The notes under the pieces were generated by a model. It saw nothing but the letters and a program-made list of their open reading frames with translations. It did not search any database and was not told the DNA's origin. The position numbers and the translations under genes were made by a program. Below are positions 59,236 to 64,000 of a DNA stretch of 64,000 bases, piece after piece (position 1 is the first letter of the stretch; every line of letters starts with the position of its first letter). The DNA is taken from the NCBI GenBank assembly GCA_035548055.1, contig DASZTL010000078.1, positions 1 through 64,000 on the forward strand, written 5' to 3'. The stretch comes from DASZTV01 sp035548055 (lineage in GTDB: Bacteria > Actinomycetota > Actinomycetes > JAFAQI01).

Positions 59236-60252
59236 TCAAACGACGGCGTAATACCGAATGCCGTCTCGCTCCTGCATCGTTGCGCGGCCTTGGCCCACGA
59301 GCAACTGCAGATGGGCGCCGGTCTCACAGACCGCGAGGAACTGGTTGAACACGTCCAGCTCCGCGAGCGTGCGTTCACGCCGGGTCCAGGTGACAATGCC
59401 CGCCACTGCCGCCGCTGTCTCGGCGCCGCCAGCGAGCGCATCGCACATCTGGTCGAGCCGGATCCGATGGTGCTCGACCAGCTCGTCCACCCGGGCGTGT
59501 GCACTGGGGACGACAGACCCGTGCGCCGGTAACAGCATCGCGTCCGGCCGGCTGCGCACGATCGCAAGCGACTTCAGGAAGGACCCGAGCGGGTCGTCGG
59601 TCATCGCTGGCTCGAAGCCGATCGAGGGCGTGATCGTCGGCAGTACGTGGTCCCCGGCAAAGAGGAGGGAGTTGGCGGTGTCGTAGAAGACGACGTGACC
59701 GCGGGTGTGACCCGGCGTCTCGACGACCTCGAGATCGCGCCCGTTGGCACCGATCCATTGGTCGTTCGCAAGCCACTCGTCGGGCAGCGCCCACTCCGCC
59801 GGATCGTGGTGCCCGCCGTTGCCGCGGTGCATCTTCTCGGCGATGTCCGCCGCGCCCAGTGTGGTCAGCAAGGCGACCTGCTCTTCAGCCGCCTTGCGCC
59901 CGGGCCGCCTGACGAGCTCGAGCGACCACCGCTCCTCGGCGCCCAGCGCCACCCGGGTTCCGAAATCCCGACGCAGGTGGATCGCTTGGCTGTAGTGGTC
60001 ACGGTGCATGTGAGTGACGAGGAACCGCTGCACGTCGCCGAGCTCGGCGCCGATCTCACGGAGTCCCGACTGCAGCAGCTCGCGAGCATTCGCGACAGCC
60101 CAGCCGGAGTCGATCAGGACGGGGCCGTCCGATCCGGTGATGGCGTACACGTTGACGGCGCGCAAACCGTCGTTCGGCAGCGGCAGCGGGATGCGGTGCA
60201 CCCCTGGCACTACTTCGTAGACGCCCGGTGCAGTCCAGTCCTCGCTCGGCAC
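59236..60252 (-). CDS. Metallo-beta-lactamase-fold hydrolase
   Basis: 338-residue MBL protein with LVTHMHRDHYSQAIHLRRDF (HxHxDH), VVETPGHTRGHVVFYDTANS, LLFAGDHVLPTITP and LPAHGSVVPSAHARVDELV, plus a C-terminal helical domain (ERTLAELDVFNQFLAVCETG). Glyoxalase II/LACTB2-like; substrate unknown. GTG 60252 with TAAACA at -12 to -7. Confidence 0.87.
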   Translation of the reverse strand: MPSEDWTAPGVYEVVPGVHRIPLPLPNDGLRAVNVYAITGSDGPVLIDSGWAVANARELLQSGLREIGAELGDVQRFLVTHMHRDHYSQAIHLRRDFGTRVALGAEERWSLELVRRPGRKAAEEQVALLTTLGAADIAEKMHRGNGGHHDPAEWALPDEWLANDQWIGANGRDLEVVETPGHTRGHVVFYDTANSLLFAGDHVLPTITPSIGFEPAMTDDPLGSFLKSLAIVRSRPDAMLLPAHGSVVPSAHARVDELVEHHRIRLDQMCDALAGGAETAAAVAGIVTWTRRERTLAELDVFNQFLAVCETGAHLQLLVGQGRATMQERDGIRYYAVV

Positions 60253-60268
60253 CCGTCCTGTTTACACG

Positions 60269-62257
60269 TCAGCCGACCGCGAACGTCGGGCTGGTCCCTG
60301 TGAAGGCGGTGAGCCGCCCCTCGGCGTCAGCAGCGTTGCCGTGGTAGCGAATCCGGTAGACACCCGCTTCAGCCTCGGCCGGGACGTCCCACGTGACGGT
60401 GATCCGCATGCCTCCTTCGGCTTTGCGGCAGTGCAGCTTGGTCGCCCAGTCGCCGTCGTCCGCCACGCGTCGCCAAGTGCCGTCGACCTCGCGCTCGATC
60501 TCGAGGTAGGTACCACCTCTGCGCAGCTCGTTGTTCGGGTTGGCACCGGCGAAGGCGACCTCGACCGTCTCGCCACGGCCGTACCGCCCCTTCGGCGCCG
60601 AGAGCACGTCGCCGAAGCCACGACCTGAGACGCGACCGTCGGGCTTGACCTTGCGCGCAGCCTTCTGGCCGTGCGACAGATCGGGTGGCGGCGTGCCGCG
60701 ACCTACTGGCTTGTTGTCACGCATCGCGGTCGCGAGCTGCACCGCAACCTGCGTGAGCGCAGGTGCCTCCCAGCGGCCGAACAAGGTGCTGCCGCCCTCG
60801 TAACGCTGTTCCTCGTACTCTTCGGGCGTCGTGACGTAGTGGATGTAGGCATTGCTGTAGCCGGCGACCAGCACGTCATCGAGCGACGCGCCGACGACGG
60901 ATGCGACCTCTCGACGCATCCGCAGGCCGGCAGTGATCGTCACCTCACCAGGAATCCCGATCAGGTAGAGCCGGCCGATCCGCAGCAGCTGCACCGGCAC
61001 CCGCTCCTGCACGAACGGTGCGATCCGATTCATCGCGCCGCCAGGCAGCACGATCCCCTTGGGTGCCTGCGAGTCGCGCAGTCGTGCCGAGAACCGGTAG
61101 TACGTCGCGCGGCTGAGCGCGTCGATGATCCGGTTTCGCCCCTGCTTGAAGCCGAAGAAGCCCGGTCCCTCGTCGGTCCCCGCGAGCGCCGCCGCGCCGC
61201 CACACACGGGCGACGTCCGATGTTCGCGGCCGTCGCCTGTGAACTCCGGGCTGACTGTGACGTTGCCGAGATCCACGTATGTCATGCGGGCCTCGACGCC
61301 GCCGGTCATCGCCACACCCTCGTCCGCGGCAAGGGCTGCGGCCGCATCAGCTTGCCGCTTCCCGACCAGCCGGGTGTTCTCGAACTCGTCCTCCGTCGGT
61401 CCGCTCCCCGGCCGACGGTTGAGATTCGGTGACATGTCACCCGCGTTGGTCTGCGCGAACGCGCTGATGAAGTCCGGAACCGGATCGGCGAGGTAGTCGA
61501 CGCCCGTCACGACCCGCTCCCAGTGGTACGCCGCATAGCCCTTGTTGTCGGCGCTCACCAGGCAGTTCTTGTTGGTCATGCTCGTGCCGTGTGTGGCAAA
61601 CCAGTTGATGGCTCCGACGACGCGTCCACCACGTTCGACGCGCAGCAGCGTCGTCTGCGGATCGACCGCGTTGGGGAAGTGCGCCTTGTCGGCCTCAGGG
61701 TTGCGAGCGAACGACTGCGGCGAGCGGTTGACGCTCGCGTCCTCGAGCGTTCCGCGCGACAGCGTCAACGTCGCCGGCGCGATGTCGGTGTGCGCCCGCT
61801 CCACCGCTTCGACAATGCCGTCGACGATCGCCTGGAAGGTCAGCGGATGGAATCCGTGGGTCGTCATGTTGTAGAGACGGTGGTGGGAGTAACCGCCCGG
61901 GCCGCAGTGGGTGTGCGTGACTGTGAGCATGGTGTTGACGTCGGTGTAGACGTCGCCGTACGTCGCCGCGAGGCGCCTCAGGACTTCGCGGTGGACGCTG
62001 TCGAACATCAGCGGCAGGTCACTGACGCAGATCAGGACGCGGTCATCGGATGCCGGGTCGACGACGATGAACGCCCGAGTGCGCAACCTCGTGTGCAGGC
62101 CCTTGGAGACCTGGTCGGCTTTCCCGTACCCAAGCAGCCCACAGCCCCAGAGCTCGCCCGTGACGTCTGAGATCCCACGACCCACGAGATACGGCGCATC
62201 CACCATGTCCACCGGCCCGACCCACCGCCCTTCAACGGAACCGGCTTTCGCCGGCAT
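60269..62257 (-). CDS. Neutral/alkaline ceramidase-like hydrolase
   Basis: 662 residues. Neutral ceramidase motifs in order: YLVGRGISDVTGELWGCGLL, LTVTHTHCGPGGYSHH (zinc His), SVNRSPQSFARNP (catalytic Ser), INWFATHGTSMTNKN, AFAQTNAGDMSPNL, AGYSNAYIHYVTTPEEYEEQ, and a C-terminal immunoglobulin-like domain (about 570-660). These enzymes cleave the amide of ceramides and are normally exported; here the N-terminus (MPAKAGSVEGRWVGPVDMVD) shows no signal peptide. ATG 62257 has AAGGGG, with TAGGGT about 20 bases upstream. Confidence 0.88.
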   Translation of the reverse strand: MPAKAGSVEGRWVGPVDMVDAPYLVGRGISDVTGELWGCGLLGYGKADQVSKGLHTRLRTRAFIVVDPASDDRVLICVSDLPLMFDSVHREVLRRLAATYGDVYTDVNTMLTVTHTHCGPGGYSHHRLYNMTTHGFHPLTFQAIVDGIVEAVERAHTDIAPATLTLSRGTLEDASVNRSPQSFARNPEADKAHFPNAVDPQTTLLRVERGGRVVGAINWFATHGTSMTNKNCLVSADNKGYAAYHWERVVTGVDYLADPVPDFISAFAQTNAGDMSPNLNRRPGSGPTEDEFENTRLVGKRQADAAAALAADEGVAMTGGVEARMTYVDLGNVTVSPEFTGDGREHRTSPVCGGAAALAGTDEGPGFFGFKQGRNRIIDALSRATYYRFSARLRDSQAPKGIVLPGGAMNRIAPFVQERVPVQLLRIGRLYLIGIPGEVTITAGLRMRREVASVVGASLDDVLVAGYSNAYIHYVTTPEEYEEQRYEGGSTLFGRWEAPALTQVAVQLATAMRDNKPVGRGTPPPDLSHGQKAARKVKPDGRVSGRGFGDVLSAPKGRYGRGETVEVAFAGANPNNELRRGGTYLEIEREVDGTWRRVADDGDWATKLHCRKAEGGMRITVTWDVPAEAEAGVYRIRYHGNAADAEGRLTAFTGTSPTFAVG

Positions 62258-62280
62258 TGCCCCTTGGGCAGGGACCCTAC

Positions 62281-63423
62281 TTAACCTCCGTTGGCCGGCA
62301 CATAGAACGGAAGCGAATGGGCCGCGTGCGACTTCGTGCGTTTGATGGCCGCCCGGTAGTGCAGCGCTTGGCTCTGCGACACCGGGAGAGTGAACGTCGC
62401 CTGCAGGGTGTCGTCGAGGGTGGCGCGCCGCCCATCACGTGCGCCCGCCCCGCGGATCACGACGACGTCCCCTGGCTGGGCGCCGCCGACGGACACCGCG
62501 ACCGTGACTGTCGTTGCGCCGGCCGGCGCAGCCGGTACCTCGACGTGCAGGATCGGGGTGACGACGATGCGCTGCACCGGGCTGTGGATCCGTCCCGAGC
62601 GCAGCAACAGTCGCAGGTTGCGCTGTGCGTTCGGGCCCGCGATCGCCACCTGTCCATCCGATGAGGTGAGACTCGAACCGATCCGGTTGCGACCCGGTTC
62701 GCCCATGATGCGCTCGATCAGCACGACCCGACGGTTCGCGATCGGGTTGCCGTCGATGTCGGTGAGCCTGCCGCTGACCGTGACGGCGGTGCCGGCAACG
62801 ATCCGGTTGCTCGACACGTGGATCTGCAGCTCACCGCGCCTTACCGGTGGAGGCGGAGGCGTCGCCGACGACGTCGGTGTCGGCGTCGGGCTAGCGGTCG
62901 TCGAGGTGGACACGGTCGGCGTGGGAATCACGACCGGGACCGAGGCCGTCGGCGTTGGCGCCGCCGGCGAGTGGCTCGTCGACGGCGACGGTGAGGTCTG
63001 AGGTGTCGGCGTCCCACCGTCATGAGTGGGTGTGGGCGTCGATGCCACCGACGGCACGGGTGTGGGAGCAGTCGTGGGCGCGACCGTCGCGGTACTCGTC
63101 TTGTGGTGGCTCGGGGCCGGGACGCCGATCGAGTGGAACTGCTTGTAGACCGTCTCCTGCCAGGAGTCCGGCAGGTTGTTCGTGTAGGCCGCAGCCACGC
63201 CGCCGGACAGCCCTAGGACGAGAACGGCGACCGTGCCTCCGGTCGCCACGCGAGCCACCGATCGCCGGCGCTGCGCCGGCACGGTGACAGAGACGGCTTC
63301 GCGGTATGCGGCAACGGCATCGGCTTCACCCGCCAACTCGCCGGGAGTCGGCGGCGCGGTCAGTGCCTCGACGACCGGGTCCTCACGGAACGGTGAGAGG
63401 TCATCGTCTTGATGACGCATCAC
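62281..63423 (-). CDS. Membrane anti-sigma factor with Pro/Thr linker and Ig-like ectodomain
   Basis: 380 residues: cytoplasmic N-terminus of about 55 residues, one transmembrane helix (RVATGGTVAVLVLGLSGGVA), a long Thr/Pro/Ser-rich stalk (about 105-195), then two beta-sandwich-like repeats: ELQIHVSSNRIVAGTAVTVS, DIDGNPIANRRVVLIERIMG, and TTVTVAVSVGGAQPGDVVVI. No zinc anti-sigma motif (HxxxCxxC) was seen, so the anti-sigma role rests on the sigma gene stop overlapping its start (GTGA) and topology. The ectodomain may sense an outside ligand. Confidence 0.75.
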   Translation of the reverse strand: MMRHQDDDLSPFREDPVVEALTAPPTPGELAGEADAVAAYREAVSVTVPAQRRRSVARVATGGTVAVLVLGLSGGVAAAYTNNLPDSWQETVYKQFHSIGVPAPSHHKTSTATVAPTTAPTPVPSVASTPTPTHDGGTPTPQTSPSPSTSHSPAAPTPTASVPVVIPTPTVSTSTTASPTPTPTSSATPPPPPVRRGELQIHVSSNRIVAGTAVTVSGRLTDIDGNPIANRRVVLIERIMGEPGRNRIGSSLTSSDGQVAIAGPNAQRNLRLLLRSGRIHSPVQRIVVTPILHVEVPAAPAGATTVTVAVSVGGAQPGDVVVIRGAGARDGRRATLDDTLQATFTLPVSQSQALHYRAAIKRTKSHAAHSLPFYVPANGG

Positions 63424-64000
63424 ACCACCTCCGATCGGACCTTCGGATCACGAGCGAGCGCTCGCAAGCCGCGATGGACACTGACCCGGACCGCGCCCGG
63501 AGACTTTCCGACGATCTCCGCGACGACTCGTACGTCGAGCCCGGCCACCACACGGAGCATGACCATGTCGGCCTGGTCGGGCGGGAGCCGCCTGACCAAT
63601 GCAATGGCACGGTCGGTCGAGATCCGATCGAGTGCCTCTGTCTCAGCCGGGGCCGCCGCAGGTTGCCGGCCGACACCCGAGAAGTCCGGGACCGACACCG
63701 CCGGCCGCGCGGCTGCGGCGCGAGCCGCGTCGATGGCTCGATGTCGAGCCAGGGTGAACAACCAAGCGCGGAACCCGTCAGCGTTGCCGTCGAAGCTCGA
63801 CAGGTCCCGGACCGCGTGCAACCAGGTCTCCGCCGCGACGTCCTCATGGTTTCCCCGTGTCCGCACGCGCAAGTAGCGAAGCAGTCTCGGGTGCAGTGCG
63901 CGCCAGAGCTCGGCGAAACCCGAGTCATCGCCTGCCCTCGCCCGTTGAAGCGCGTCGTCGAGCGGCTCGGCAGCCGGGCTGACGTCCGAGCCCCGCCGCC
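63420..64000 (-). CDS. ECF sigma factor (5' end beyond window)
   Basis: At least 193 codons; the frame stays open to the window edge, so the start is not visible. Region 2: ALQRARAGDDSGFAELWRAL, LRYLRVRTRGNHEDVAAETW, FRAWLFTLARHRAIDAARAA; region 4: ALVRRLPPDQADMVMLRVVA, VRVVAEIVGKSPGAVRVSVH, RGLRAL. These are standard ECF sigma-70 signatures. A TTG at 63872 inside region 2 is not the start. Co-transcribed with the membrane protein downstream. Confidence 0.9.
   Translation of the reverse strand, partial: RRGSDVSPAAEPLDDALQRARAGDDSGFAELWRALHPRLLRYLRVRTRGNHEDVAAETWLHAVRDLSSFDGNADGFRAWLFTLARHRAIDAARAAAARPAVSVPDFSGVGRQPAAAPAETEALDRISTDRAIALVRRLPPDQADMVMLRVVAGLDVRVVAEIVGKSPGAVRVSVHRGLRALARDPKVRSEVV

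Overview
The window is a continuous stretch of a very GC-rich, gene-dense actinobacterial chromosome, with no phage, insertion sequence or CRISPR array. Gene content and order point to the class Actinomycetes. The block hppA / BldG partner / bldG / DECH helicase is also the order around bldG in Streptomyces. The run Tad locus, CpaE/Ssd, HAD phosphatase, epoxide hydrolase, MarP, Nudix, TlpA-like, nth, crp, metallo-beta-lactamase fold (MBL), RidA, WhiB, paired ArsA-like ATPases, PonA2-type PBP, metallophosphoesterase, tRNA-Pro, then asd-lysC-recR-ybaB-dnaX, follows the M. tuberculosis Rv3649-Rv3721 region closely. Presence of bldG and an RsiG-type c-di-GMP-binding anti-sigma suggests a lineage with developmental or stress regulation (Frankia/Sporichthya/Jatrophihabitans-like rather than Mycobacterium), but the species cannot be read from this.

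Layout. 1-2.7 kb: proton-pumping pyrophosphatase and the bldG regulatory pair. 2.7-12 kb: helicase, a class E-like sortase with a secreted FN3 protein, and a complete tight adherence (Tad) operon. 12-18 kb: HAD phosphatase, holin-like protein, epoxide hydrolase, then the periplasmic protease and DNA repair operon nth-tlpA-nudix-marP. 18-25 kb: rsiG, crp, and a large cyclase/ATPase/TPR regulator at the end of a DUF4177-ridA-nudix-MBL operon. 25-34 kb: whiB, ArsA-like pair, class A PBP, yqeY, phosphoesterase, tRNA-Pro, an SDR pair and a luciferase-like oxidoreductase. 34-43 kb: an HATPase-GAF-PP2C regulator, lysine/threonine pathway entry (lysC-asd), recR-ybaB-dnaX, SRP RNA and tRNA-Ser. 43-50 kb: a c-di-AMP riboswitch driving an Rpf/LysM muralytic enzyme, a CPBP protease, an arsenic cluster, a patatin, and a regulator with a lipoprotein. 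50-55 kb: tRNA deaminase with two accessory proteins, then assimilatory sulfur genes sir, cysH and a chelatase with a Cys-containing leader peptide. 55-64 kb: MarR/MMPL pair, VOC protein, secreted protein, MBL hydrolase, ceramidase-like enzyme and an ECF sigma/anti-sigma pair cut by the window edge.

How it works together. Three nucleotide second messengers appear within about 25 kb: c-di-GMP (RsiG), cAMP (cyclase facing Crp) and c-di-AMP (riboswitch before rpf). Partner-switching regulators occur twice (BldG with its partner; the fused HATPase-GAF-PP2C protein), and a SigB-type promoter lies before bldG. Most operons have 4-base ATGA/GTGA start-stop overlaps. Many monocistronic or first genes have a TANNNT-like hexamer 5-7 bases before the start codon, the signature of leaderless transcripts. 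Several intergenic spaces hold strong inverted repeats, two of which pair fully only in one strand's RNA through G-U pairs.
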